64,000 nucleotides of DNA from Massospora cicadina (Eukaryota; Entomophthoromycota; Entomophthoromycetes; Entomophthorales; Entomophthoraceae), in the NCBI GenBank assembly GCA_022478985.1, contig JAKSZP010018559.1:62001-126000 (forward strand). The letters run 5' to 3'. Shown piece by piece: positions 1 through 9,740 of the stretch. The notes below the pieces were generated by a model. The model was not told where the DNA came from, searched no databases, and saw only the letters and a program-made list of their open reading frames with translations. The translations under genes were made by a program, and so were the position numbers. The stretch's first letter is position 1, and each line of letters opens with the position of its first letter.

Positions 1-73
<73 letters not shown>
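1..73. repeat. (CT)n microsatellite
   Basis: Uninterrupted CT dinucleotide repeat running from the first base to about position 73, so its true length is cut by the window edge. It passes directly into LINE LA1 at a point inside the RT/C-terminal region of ORF2, which suggests that LA1 is a 5'-truncated copy joined to the repeat, or that the assembly is collapsed here. Confidence 0.97.
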
Positions 74-79
<6 letters not shown>

Positions 80-105
80 CCAGCTCACCCCACACCGCCC
101 CACTG

Positions 106-1582
106 GTGCTCCCCTTCGTGCCACGCCCTACTATAGGTCCAGTCCGCCATCTGGGCGTGTGGGTGGAGTCTTGTGTATACACATCAGCAGTAATGGAAAG
201 TCATATTCTAGACAACGTTATGAAGCGCATCGCCTCCCTCAGAGCCCACCCTACTTCCCTTACTGGCAGGGTTGTTTTAGCCAACTCTATGCTCCTCTCC
301 AAAGTCTGGTTTGGAGCACACGCCATCCCCTTCTCCCCAGATTTTCTCAAATCCTTGTATGCCCTGCTGCAAGGATGGCTTTGGTCAGGCCGCCCACCAC
401 CAGTACAGCTAGAGGTCATGTTTGGCCCTCATCATCATGGTGGCATGGGCCTTCTTGACTTCAAAGCCCATGCTGCCAAGATCCTGGGCACCTGGATTGT
501 GGCCGTCACAGCCCCTACGCTCCCCTCCCAACACTGGTCCCGCGTGGCCCACTCCATTTTTCCCGCGCCTTGGGCCTCAACAATCCATCGAACCCTCACT
601 CCTTGATGAAATACCTGGCTTCACACCCATCGGCCACAGGCCCTCATGGTACTAAAGCCCACTACAAACGAATCCTCCTCTCCATGCGGAGCGCTGAATG
701 GAGAATTTTTATTAGCGGACACACAGCCAGAGAGGCCGCCCCTCTCCTCAGTTCACACAAGAGGTACAGGGGCTACCCATCCAAGATGGCGTGATCCCCA
801 CACGGCCCCATGTCCTATCCAGGGTGGACTACCTGGACATGATGGACATCCCTTACTCCATTGAGACCCAAAAAACAATCTGGAAATACGCACATCATCC
901 TCTGTTGCAGCCTCAAATATGTTCCCACGTGTGGCGCTGCCTGAGGCGGGTGTACCATACGGCTGAGTGCTCTAACGCTTTACACTCATCCTGCGTCATG
1001 TGTGGCCAGTATGGAACGCTGTTCCACCGCCTGGAGAAGTGTCCTACCTCTAGAGTGATATGGCGCGAAGTTAAACGTCTGCTGGGCCAGGATCAAACAC
1101 ATCCCTTCAGTCTGTCAAGAGATATGTTTGCTTTATCAATGGTCTCCCCCTTCCACCCTCCCTCCGTGCTTTGGTGGTTGCAATCGCCATATGGACTATC
1201 CACACGATTGTCTTGGATGCCAAAGCATGCTCCACCCCCACCCTCCCAGAAGCTTTCCACAGATTCTGGTCTCTTTTGGTGTACCACTTTCAGGCGTGGA
1301 TGTTTGGATACCTCCCACCACGTCACCAACAGCTGGTCTCCTCCTGGTTTCAAGTTTGGTTCATCAAATTATACCCTTTCCTCCACACGTGTTCAATTGT
1401 GGCTACGGGCCCTTCACACGTTCCCTCCCCCTCCCCATAAGTGGCGTTCCCGCTGGCAACAAGAGATAGCTTCGCTTCTCTGGGGTGCCTTCCCTGTTAC
1501 TAAGTTTTGTCAATTTCAGGTCAAATTTGGAAGTGTTTGTCCCATGGTTGGCCTTCCTCGCAATAAATTTAAATTTAAATAA
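106..1582 (+). pseudogene. LINE ORF2 C-terminal fragment (post-RT region and CCHC finger), LA1
   Basis: Three frames carry the pieces in order: 106-606, 570-794 and 791-1582. The first piece matches the post-RT part of ORF2 (motif HLGVWVES, then the VMKRIASLRAH and GRVVLANSMLLSKVWFGAH blocks). The last piece carries a C-x2-C-x7-H-x4-C zinc finger at about 992-1042 (CVMCG...H...C), the usual C-terminal nucleic-acid-binding finger of APE-type LINE ORF2. At least two frameshifts separate the pieces. Endonuclease and RT catalytic domains are absent, so no activity is possible. Family membership is certain from the near-identical LA2 copy; the clade assignment (L1/Tx1-like) is inferred from the RT in the other copies. 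Confidence 0.85.
1529..1557 (+). other. LINE 3' hairpin, LA1
   Basis: A 29-nt element with outer stem GGAAG/CTTCC around a loop containing TCCCATGGT, just before the AATAAATTT tail. It is positionally equivalent to the GGTAA/TTACC hairpin of family LB, the SINE and the H elements; the two stem strands have changed together. Confidence 0.75.
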
Positions 1583-1583
1583 T

Positions 1584-2321
1584 GGCCACCTTGGCTTCTG
1601 AGTAATCAGCTGTCCTCCTCCAGATGGGGCAACACTAGGTTCTGACAATTGGTATCCAAGCAAATCATCACACTCAATGCTGTTTGACGATTGCTGTACT
1701 TAAACATTGTCATGTCAAATAATCATAAAAATGCAGGGCATTATCCTGATGGAAAAGTAGGTAACTTCAGCGTAGCTTTAACTTCCGCTGAAGTTTCTCT
1801 AGAAACCACTCTTGGTTCTGCTACTTGACTACCTTGAGGAGTAATATTAAGAACCATATTCAAAATAGCTATGGATGCAGGCAGCATATTTTGTGGAATA
1901 AACACCTTCCCAACTGAAGTTTGTGGAGTTCTTTCTTTAGCGTCCATAGCCTCATAGGGCTCAAATTCACACTTTTATGTATTTAACTCCTTGACTTGCT
2001 TAATCAGCCATTCTATATCTGAACTGAATGCTTTCAATAAAATGCAATCCGCTTCATGTTCCATTTTCAAGGATAATACTTCTTGAACTAAATCTCCTTC
2101 CTTTTTTTCAATGATGTTACTTTTTCTAGTAACTCATTGATGAAACTTGTGGCAATTTTGACTCCACTTTAGATCTTGATAACTCTCTCCTCCAATGCAA
2201 CAAATTTTTGTTGATCAGCAGAATTCAAGGCGTTCTTGTTGATCATTGCCAACTACGTCCAGAGTTTTCTTAACTCACCCTTGTATGACTTCTTTCCCTA
2301 GTATATCCTACACAACTACAA
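1584..2321 (-). mobile_element. G5 gypsy element, internal 5' remnant
   Basis: This stretch lies between the LA1 tail and a primer-binding site, on the minus strand. Read on the minus strand it starts with the PBS, followed by a Gag-like leader. Most of it is closed by stops. The only coding piece I can support is 1741-1947. The element appears cut off at the LA1 junction, and no protease or RT of this copy is visible in the window. Confidence 0.55.
1741..1947 (-). pseudogene. Gag N-terminal fragment of G5
   Basis: A 68-codon minus-strand frame ending in ATLKLPTFPSG. A K-L-P-x-F-x-G segment is a common opening of the capsid domain in Ty3/gypsy Gag proteins, and the frame lies the expected few hundred bases inside the PBS and LTR of G5. 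No other domain is visible, and the frame stops immediately after the motif. This may be a chance match, so confidence is moderate. Confidence 0.35.
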
Positions 2322-2339
2322 CCCCTGTAGTGAGCACCA
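2322..2339 (-). promoter_or_regulatory. Primer-binding site of G5
   Basis: On the minus strand it reads TGGTGCTCACTACAGGGG, two bases after the LTR end TTTTAACA. The TGG start corresponds to a tRNA 3' CCA. The same 18-mer is found behind the LTRs of G2 and G3 and, degraded, G4. Confidence 0.8.
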
Positions 2340-2341
2340 AT

Positions 2342-3449
2342 TGTTAAAACTCTAGGGGCTTCACTGCTCGTTCACAAATATTAACCCCTAAAGATAGCTG
2401 CACAGGTCCAGTTTTGTGCAATTCTCATGTTGTATGATAATATATATGATTAATAATAGCATGAAGACTATACAGTAGTTGAATAGACCACTAGTTTCTG
2501 GTCCAACGCTTGACCAGTATTTCTCTTTAAAATACTTTAGAAGTCTTCAGTAAGGATTTATTCCCTTATCCTCCTAACTTGATGCATGCTCAGATCCTTG
2601 TTTATGGCCTACCTTCTGATGACAAACAGTTGACAGCAATTCCTGTCTCAGATCAGCTTCTCTTCTCTGGATCCTTAATCCTTACGCTTTATCCTACTAA
2701 AGAGTATCTAATTAAAGCACATAGCAATAATATACTTGATGATGAATAGAACTAATGATGGATTCTGCTAAAGTATGTTCTACTGATTAAAATAATGTTT
2801 TTTTATTAAGTGAATTAAGGGAATTTATAGTGGGAGTTTGCTGTCCAACCCTTGGTTGGCGCCTCAGCAATTAAATGGCAGCCATTACCATTAAATTACC
2901 CTTTGTCATCTTATCAGCGATAGTCTACCCCATCCTGGTTAGGATTCTGTTATCAGACATCCTTGATACCTAAAATGGAACTAGCCAAAAAACGTGTTCT
3001 TAACATTTTCTACTCGATCCCAGCCAACCAGCCATTACGGTTAAACAACCTGCTTAAATAATGGAACTTGTTACCCATTAAGGGGCCGCAAATTAACTGA
3101 ATGATTTGCTAGTTGCAGGCGGCATCACTCACCTCACAACTTGCTCCTTAAATTCCCAATTAGTCAGTGATGAAACCTGACTGATCCCAATCAGTATACC
3201 TGATGATTAATCATTGATTAACTATCTGATGCTCTCATTTTGTCAGCAACTATGCCCGAAGAGATCCTAAGCATACATCCTGATTAATCCCTGATGGATA
3301 TGAACCAAGAAAATCACCTAAAATCCCCCAAACATTGTTAACCCAAAATTGTGGTCAACCAATATCCAATTCACTCGCTATAAGGAATTATATTCTCCAG
3401 CAACCCCTGGTAATCTAGACATCTGGAAATGTGGGCAAAAATCCCAACA
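2342..3449 (-). repeat. LTR of G5 (5' LTR in element orientation)
   Basis: On the minus strand this 1108-bp segment starts TGTTGGGATTTTTG and ends GAGTTTTAACA, i.e. TG...CA termini, and it abuts a PBS two bases later. No second copy lies in the window, so the outer boundary rests only on the terminal dinucleotide and is approximate. Confidence 0.6.
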
Positions 3450-3975
3450 ACCCCATTGAAGAAACTCTGACAAGCTCTATTCACATATATGAGAACTTAA
3501 TGGATGAAGCTAATTGTGATGGTCAAAGAACTTCAAGACCGCCTATTACCTTAGTGTCTATTGTAGGGATATAGAATCCTTACCTGAGGATCTCAAGGGA
3601 TAAAGAGATTGGAAACTGGCAAATTTAGATTCTCAAACAGTAATTCTTAAGATATGAGTTTCTGGATGATGTAGAGTCATTAATAAACTTTTCAGAACAG
3701 AATCATGAATAAATATAATAAACTTGTTGCAAGAAATTTCCTCTGGCACCTCAAGAAATCACTCAGATTTTGGAAAAAGTTCCGGAGGATGCTGGATAGT
3801 TTTCTAAAAGCCTTAGAATCTGCTTTTCAGATCCCTTAAACCACGCAAGGTTCACAGTAATGACTAAGCTGCCATTTTTATAAGTAAATAAACATTGCTA
3901 AATCTTTATCTTAGTATTATAAACTCTTGTTGTATATTCAGTAATTAACTTATAAAATTAAAATTTCAATCTAAT
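3450..3975. other. No gene seen, AT-rich
   Basis: Flank between the G5 LTR and the SINE. All frames are short and interrupted on both strands, and I see no repeat structure. Confidence 0.5.
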
Positions 3976-3991
3976 AATATTGGGACTTTTA
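3976..3991. repeat. SINE target-site duplication, left
   Basis: AATATTGGGACTTTTA, repeated exactly at 4275-4290. This 16-bp perfect duplication fixes the SINE ends. Confidence 0.93.
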
Positions 3992-4274
3992 GGGGGTGGA
4001 AGGCGAGTTGGTAAGGGTGTATGGCTACCAACCTGAAGGTTGTGGGTTTGATTCCCACCCTTCGCACATCAATTGGGGTGCCAGCCAAAGGAAGCTATTG
4101 GCGGTTAGTAGGTCTAATAACACGAAAACCTTACCCATGACGTAACCAAAAAATTTGAGTCCTGATCCAGAGGTGGAAAAACTTTTTCGATGGAGTTGAC
4201 CCTGTTCAGGTTTCAAGTCATTTCTTTCTTTTGGTAATGTCTGTCCCCTGGTCAGCTTGCCTTGGTTAAATAAA
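3992..4274 (+). mobile_element. S1: tRNA-derived SINE with LINE LB 3' tail
   Basis: A 283-bp insertion bounded by a perfect 16-bp target duplication. The head is tRNA-like: a box-A-like segment at 4000-4011 (AAGGCGAGTTGG), and box B at 4045-4055 (GGTTTGATTCC) inside a perfect 5-bp T stem (GTGGG/CCCAC, 4042-4058). This arrangement gives an internal RNA polymerase III promoter. A body of about 170 nt of unknown origin follows. The last ~45 nt (from about 4230) match the 3' end of LINE LB2 with one difference (TTGCC for TTACC) and end in TTAAATAAAA. The natural reading is a non-autonomous SINE reverse-transcribed in trans by the LB LINE through this shared tail. It has no coding capacity; the 63-codon reverse frame here is incidental. 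Confidence 0.93.
4233..4261 (+). other. LINE-type 3' hairpin in the SINE tail
   Basis: Outer stem GGTAA/TTGCC (one G-U pair), inner CTG/CAG, loop TCCCCTGGT. It differs by one base from the LB2 hairpin at 62079-62107. Confidence 0.85.
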
Positions 4275-4290
4275 AATATTGGGACTTTTA
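4275..4290. repeat. SINE target-site duplication, right
   Basis: Exact copy of 3976-3991, directly after the A-rich SINE tail. Confidence 0.93.
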
Positions 4291-5398
4291 TTATATAATA
4301 AAAGAGGCTAAAATGGATAACATCTTTGTCTTAAAAATGCCATTAAATCCTTGTTTGCCCTATCTAGTGGACAAATTCTGTTACTCTTTGTCAGTGTCAA
4401 TATCACCATCCTCTAGGGTCTACTCACTAGACGTATCAACAGCTGATGGAGTATAAATCTCTTACCAAAGCATTGTTAACTCTTTAAACTACCATATGGG
4501 TGCCACTTACTACTTCTTCATGGATATGTGGTGATTCATAATCTGTCACATCAGATAAAGTTGATAATTGGGTTTTTAATTAAAAGTAGAAAATAAGATC
4601 CTTCAAAGGCTACACAATTATTAGTCACTAGTAGCTCCAGCAAAATCACCTAGGGAAATTTCTCTCTAGGGCAATTACTTGACAGAAGTATTGTCGTTGA
4701 GGCAAATTACTGTTTTTTGAACATACAAAATCTCTGTTATTAATCGGGAAAAAATTTTAGTTTTAAACTAGGGAAAATTTGGCAATTAAAAAAGGTTCTT
4801 TATTTGATATCATCCTAACACTATAACATTACTTGGAAAAATAGGGAATAAGTGAGAATAGGGAGTAATCACCTAAGCTTGTCAGAACAGGGATGTTGTT
4901 GGGATTGAGCGAGGTCTGAAGGCGGGTCCTTCTAAGCTTGCTGAGGTGGACAGGCGAGAGGAGGACTTAACCTTGATAATAGGTTTGGAGGCCCTAATAG
5001 TAATAGTTAGGGACTTAACCTAGGCAGGTTCAGAGGTCCCAATATTTAATAGTTAGGGACTTAACCACACTGGTTCAGAGGTCCCAAGAGAGAAAACGAA
5101 CTTTTACTAAAGAGCCAAAAGTGGTAAAGCATAAAAGTTATTTTATTGAGTAAATCATTTGCACCTTAAATAGTGCTAGTAAAATAAGGGATAAAATAAG
5201 GAATATAAGGAATGATCAGCGCAAGCCATGTTGGAACTGGGAATAGTTTAGGAAATATTATCCTAAATCTTTTAGAGGATAAAGAGGAGTAGGTAACAGA
5301 TAAAGTACTCATAAGATAAGGTGAAGTTTGAGATAAGATAACATTGAAAAGAGGGATTTGTTCCCTCCAGGGTAGAATAATAGTTGTTATAGATTTTA
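4291..5398. other. No gene seen; contains a short tandem repeat
   Basis: AT-rich sequence with frequent stops on both strands. The only structure is the ~47-bp imperfect repeat at 4963-5086. The segment beginning TGTTGGGATTGAGCG near 4895 resembles an LTR start but has no partner copy here. Confidence 0.4.
4963..5086. repeat. Imperfect tandem repeat, ~46-48 bp unit
   Basis: Two full units and one partial unit, each opening with GGACTTAACC (4963, 5011, 5057) and containing a GGTTCAGAGGTCCCAA-like block and TAATAGTTAGG. Confidence 0.75.
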
Positions 5399-5764
5399 TC
5401 AGCCAGGATTATCAATTAGTGGAGCAGTTTGATAATTTATCTCGAGCTTATCCAATATCAATTGAATTTGGATGATGTTAAGTAAATCAAAGTTAATAAT
5501 GATTTTGGGCTTTAGACCAAACAAAGCATCGATTGGTAGATTAATAATAGCAAATATATGTTGATATTTCCCAAAATAAATAATAAGTTCAAAGCCCCAA
5601 GTCAAGGCTTCATTTAAACTGTTGAGAATCCCAACAGATGTCAAAGCATAGTACCCCAAGTACTTTATTTGGAGATTTAATGTGGTAAATGGGTATTGGT
5701 CAGTGCTAGATAATTTTAAAGGTAATAATTTTTTGGGCCTTTGGCCTGATAAACTGTGAATCAA
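5399..5764 (-). CDS. Unrecognised 121-codon frame
   Basis: An open minus-strand frame with a hydrophobic, isoleucine/leucine-rich composition and no motif that I recognise. It is AT-rich like its surroundings, and it lies downstream (in minus-strand sense) of the possible spliced gene at 5823-6720. It could be a 3' exon of that gene, part of a decayed retroelement or chance. No start context or neighbour supports one choice. Confidence 0.2.
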   Translation of the reverse strand: MIHSLSGQRPKKLLPLKLSSTDQYPFTTLNLQIKYLGYYALTSVGILNSLNEALTWGFELIIYFGKYQHIFAIINLPIDALFGLKPKIIINFDLLNIIQIQLILDKLEINYQTAPLIDNPG

Positions 5765-5822
5765 TAAATTATTGCATAAATATAAATATGTGGGGATTAA
5801 AAAAATAGGTGATTTAAAAAAC

Positions 5823-6720
5823 CTAAAGTTGAGGCTTTTTTACAGTGAAGTGAAACCAACATACATACAACTTACTTTCTTTGGTCCTGGACATGATAGA
5901 GGAACCCTGGGAAGAGGTTCTGCCTTCATGGTATGAGTATGTCACTACCTTTCCACTGGTTACCTTCTCAATCATGTTTCTGCCAAGGGAATCTATGAGG
6001 CTTCTCCAATCCTGCAATAAGACAACAGTCCACACACCCACAGTTTCAACATCCAATTACCTCCAAGCCCTCTCTGCAGAAAAATTGAGCATGGTGCACA
6101 AAACCTTTACCAGCATGAAACTTTAAGCCCAGATAACTGCAGCGTTAGGTGGCATCACTGCAGCATTATTTAAATCGCTCAGGTGTTAGCTGCTTTTCCA
6201 CCAAACCTCTTCATCTGGATCATGGATCTCATGGAGACTCATACAGCTCTCCCATCTTTTCAGGATGAATGCCAATGAATTGTGGAATGAGTAGATACGC
6301 CCAATGGCTCACAAGACGCCGCTTTGTCCACCTCCCTGTCAATATCTGTTAGGACTAGCACATAGGCATCAGGTTCCAATGGCACAGGTGGATTAGCACT
6401 TATTAAATAAGGTACCTTATGAAGAAAATGACTGCAGAGAACACCTGCAAAATAAAATCTTATTTTGTCAAAAAAGGGTTTATCAAAAACAAGGGAAGAG
6501 CTCACCATTAAAAGGCTTGAGGTGGCATCCTTGCGGTTAGATTGAGTATTTCTCTTACTGGAAAAAAAGGAAATGTCAACCCCAGCCCTCCCGCTCTGTA
6601 CTGAGGGGGACCTAATCCACTCTATGGACAAACGATGTATCTGCGCTCTCCCAGTGAAGGGGATAGGTTTCCTTACCTTGCACCAAACTTGCTTTCAATA
6701 TAAACTTACCTTGAGAGGAT
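5823..6720 (-). CDS. Possible multi-exon host gene fragment, function unknown
   Basis: The minus strand shows a run of short GT-AG introns between open segments: about 6445-6505 (61 nt, GTGAGC...TTGCAG), 6346-6415 (70 nt, GTACCT...CTAACAG), 6012-6060 (49 nt, GTAATT...TTGCAG) and 5823-5875 (53 nt, GTAAGT...TTTAG). The segment 5876-6011 is open throughout (DWRSLIDSLGRNMIEKV...). 6260-6631 is also largely open when introns are ignored. More donor-like CAAGGTAAGT sites lie near 6700. I recognise no domain. The intron sizes are typical of fungi. This is the best non-transposon coding candidate in the window, but the exon chain is inferred by eye and could be wrong. Confidence 0.3.
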
Positions 6721-7619
6721 CTCTTGTTTGTTAAGAGATCTCTTAAATCTAGAAATCAAAAAACAGGGCTCAGGCCACTTAACCCTCATGCTTACCAGTC
6801 CCAAAAACTACAAGCAGAGGAATCTCACAAATCCAAATTTTTCCTGCCTCCTGAGAGCACCCACAGCCCAGGGCAGTATCAAGGTGGGTTAGCTGCCAAA
6901 ATGAGGAGGAAAATGAAATATCTTGCCCCAGCAATCATTCTAAGCCTCATTCTCAATCCCAATTGCTCCCCAACCTCAAGCTGAAGTTAATTGAATCAAA
7001 TAGCATCAGTTTGGTGTTAGGAACCCAGTATGAAATAGAAATACCCGGCTTCCTTCATTGGTACGCTAAGACCCACAAGGATAGTCATAGTCCACAAAGA
7101 ACCATGGGTTTCAGGAAATTTGGTTGGCCACGTTAGAAGGGATGCTGGATAGGCTGCACCCAATGAATAATTGCCCATATGCCGTTTAATATAAAAATGA
7201 TTGATAGAACAGTTTCCCAAAGAACGAAATTTATAAAGCTAAAATGAAAAATAATAAAAAAGAATAAACTAACATCCTACCATCAGCAGGGCGTTGGGTA
7301 TATGGGGGAAATAGGGAAAGAGCTAATAAACAAAAATGCAATAAGGGAAAATTTTCTCTCTCATTGCAATCGCTTTTGCAACTTATTCAACTCAATTCAA
7401 TTCTGAATCTAGTTTGGTAATCTCACAGAGGAGAGTAGTCTGCGCCCATGTCAGGGAGCAGTTTGGAAATTAAGGTAAGAGGCACAGGTGGTAGGCCCGC
7501 GACCTCCAACGTTTGAAAACGCCCCAGAGAAACTGGCGGATTAAAAAAAAATAAAAAACTGGCGGTCACTATTTCCCTGGAAATCATTGCTTGGCAGGCG
7601 CGATGTAACCAGTACATCA
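6721..7619. other. No supported gene
   Basis: Short frames only (the longest are 86 and 67 codons, unlike any protein I know). An A-rich run lies at about 7542-7557. The segment ends where ORF1 of LINE LA2 becomes recognisable. Confidence 0.4.
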
Positions 7620-7642
7620 ACACGCCGCACTCTCAACCACTC

Positions 7643-8760
7643 TTGTTGGTGGTATATGGAGTCCGGGTGTTTCTGGATATCCAACAAACAGCTTTATGGG
7701 TAAAGTTTTGTGGGGATGTGCACACTTATTTCCTGACTGTGGTGTATGTCGCACCTCACTCCATGTCACGCGGTTGGCTGGATCTCAGTTTTGAAAAAAA
7801 GGAGGCAGCAGATGAAGCTGCTGCAGTGCACATATTGATCAATCTCCCTGAAGGGCAGCGGGTCATCAAAACCAAGCGCACCAGATGGACAAAATCAAAC
7901 CAAATTTTCTCAAATTCGACTTTTTGTCCACTACAGTAAAACGTGCCATTCTGGAGCAGCACCTGAAAGATGGTCTCACTGTATATGGCAAAATACAATC
8001 CTTTGAGATGTAATGCTTTATGCTGATTCCACACCTGTGCACCGGCAAAGCCATCGCAGTTCTGACCCCAACTGAGGAGATTGCAAAGGACCTGACCCAA
8101 ATCCCACACTCCACATATATCAATATTGAAGGGCATACCACCCACCATTTCTGGGTAACCGTGGACAGCGCACCCCCCATCTGCACCCACTGCAATGCGT
8201 TCAGCCATAAGACACATGCATGCCCCACCAAGGAGGGCATCACATTCCAAGAGCACCCCTCAGCGGCCATGACCAGCGGAGAGGCGCACTACAAACCAAC
8301 CACAAGCACCAAAGAGGCTTTCCCATGGGGAGCACAAGGCTGCTACCTACTGGTAAAACCTATCTCCCCACAAGAGCGGAAGAAGGCCAAGCAGGCCCAC
8401 AGGGCCGCGGCCAAGGAAGTGGTCAAGTCACCACCGCTATCCCACACTCCCAACGCCAGGAGGACATCAAAACCTTCGCGGCAGAAGCAACTCAGGAATC
8501 CCTCAACCAATCAGATTGGGAAGCCCATGCTGGTTGGGCCACCCAATCTGAGGATCCGATGGGTGACTCAATCTCACCTGATCTTTGTAACCAAGCTTGG
8601 TTGAAACTGACTTGGGGTCCAACCTACCTGAAAATTTTTTTGACCCAAATGTTGGTGCACCAAACTCATCTGCACCACAAAAAATTTGTTCAACGTTGGG
8701 GAACAAAAAGTGAAGGCAAAAGCCAACGAGAACCTTTCTGCAAAAATTAACAAAACTACC
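7643..8760 (+). pseudogene. LINE ORF1 (RRM-like plus CCHC knuckle), LA2
   Basis: Two main frames, 7643-7939 and 8020-8604. The first matches LB ORF1 through the GWLDLSFEKKEAADEAAA block. The second has the KAIAVLTP block and a C-x2-C-x4-H-x4-C zinc knuckle at 8182-8223 (CTHCNAFSHKTHAC), followed by a basic ERKKAKQAHRAA segment. ORF1 proteins of this type bind the LINE RNA in the RNP. The N-terminus is lost, the frame is shifted near 7935-8015 and again after 8450, so the protein is not made as such. The RRM-like fold of the central part is inferred from the family, not visible as a motif. Confidence 0.75.
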
Positions 8761-8821
8761 TATAGCGTTGCTGCAAACACCCACGCTGCCATGAAGGCCC
8801 GTGGGGATCTAGAGGAGGCTA

Positions 8822-9740
8822 GTGGGCCCAGGTGCCCACCCCTCGCACCTAAGGTGTGATGGGGAAAACTTCACTTTAGGGACATTGAATATCGTCGGAC
8901 TCAAGGCCTCACCATCCCAGGCTAGGAAACTGAGTTTTTTACAAAAAAATTTACCCATGGATATCATGGCCATCCAGGAGTCCAACTGTCCACGAGGTTC
9001 CGAGGATGCTTGGAAAACCATGCTCCTCCCTTCCCTATCCTTTTGGTCAGAGCACTGTGGGGTGTTAGTTCAGAAAAACAATTTTTTCAAATTTTTATCA
9101 TCAGAATCCTTCCTCAATGGATAAGTCCTCATTGTCACTTTCTTGTGGGCCGACGTGGTGCATGCTATCATCAACATCTATGCCCCAACCTGTGCATGAG
9201 AGCGTCAGGAATTTTTCTCGTCAGTTAAATCCCTCCCATTACCCCCAGACCCTTTTGTAGTTGGCGATATGAACTGTTGGCTAAACACACCCACGGACCA
9301 TTGGCCTTTCTCCTCCCACGCCCCCCAGGGTCACAAAGAACTTCGCGTTCTAAAGGCCACCCTTGGGTTAGTAGATGCACTGCTGCGGCAAGCCCAGCTG
9401 CTCAAAAACATGATGTACCCCCACATCCACAACGGCCAATTAAGGTCCATGACCCACATCGACCTTATCCTCACACTGGCGAAATTCCAACCCCACGTAT
9501 CTCACTTAAAAACAACAAAATTGGAATTCTCTGACCATCAACTGGTCTTAATAACCTACCACCTACCTGTCACAGTGGCTAAGGCCCCACATTGGTGCAA
9601 ACTCCGCCCTCCCAAACTTGTGACGGTAGGATTTTCCACTTGGGTGGAATCAGCAACTTTGGCAAAGAGTTTGTTGCACCATTTTGCGCGGACCCCATCT
9701 CCACATGGGCAGCCTTCATAGAGGATACCATCTGCCACTC
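8822..9740 (+). pseudogene. LINE ORF2 APE-type endonuclease domain, LA2
   Basis: Pieces at 8822-9124, 9130-9265 and 9269-9721 give the exonuclease-endonuclease-phosphatase signature in order: TLNIVG (Asn of motif I), IMAIQES (the metal-binding Glu), VVGDMNCW, IDLIL and FSDHQLV (the catalytic SDH). This domain nicks target DNA for target-primed reverse transcription. Stops and frameshifts (for example after ESFLNG at about 9122, and within 9185-9265) destroy the frame although the catalytic residues survive. Confidence 0.8.

Larger units (their letters stand above)
74..1583 (+). mobile_element. LINE LA1, 5'-truncated copy of L1/Tx1-like family LA
   Basis: Bases 74-1583 are collinear and nearly identical with 11110-12610 of the longer copy LA2, so this is the 3' third of the same LINE. 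It has the ORF2 C-terminal region, the family 3' hairpin (1529-1557) and an A/T-rich tail of AAATTT repeats. 5' truncation is usual for target-primed reverse transcription. No target duplication can be read because the left edge is the CT repeat. Confidence 0.9.

Noticed and set aside
1403..1663. 86-codon minus-strand frame over the LA1 end
   Set aside because: Antisense of LINE ORF2 and tail; crosses the element boundary and has no domain.
4000..4062. Free tRNA gene on the plus strand
   Set aside because: Box A/B and T stem are present, but the sequence continues into a LINE-derived tail and the whole 283 bp is flanked by a 16-bp target duplication; it is the head of a SINE, and acceptor and anticodon stems are poor.
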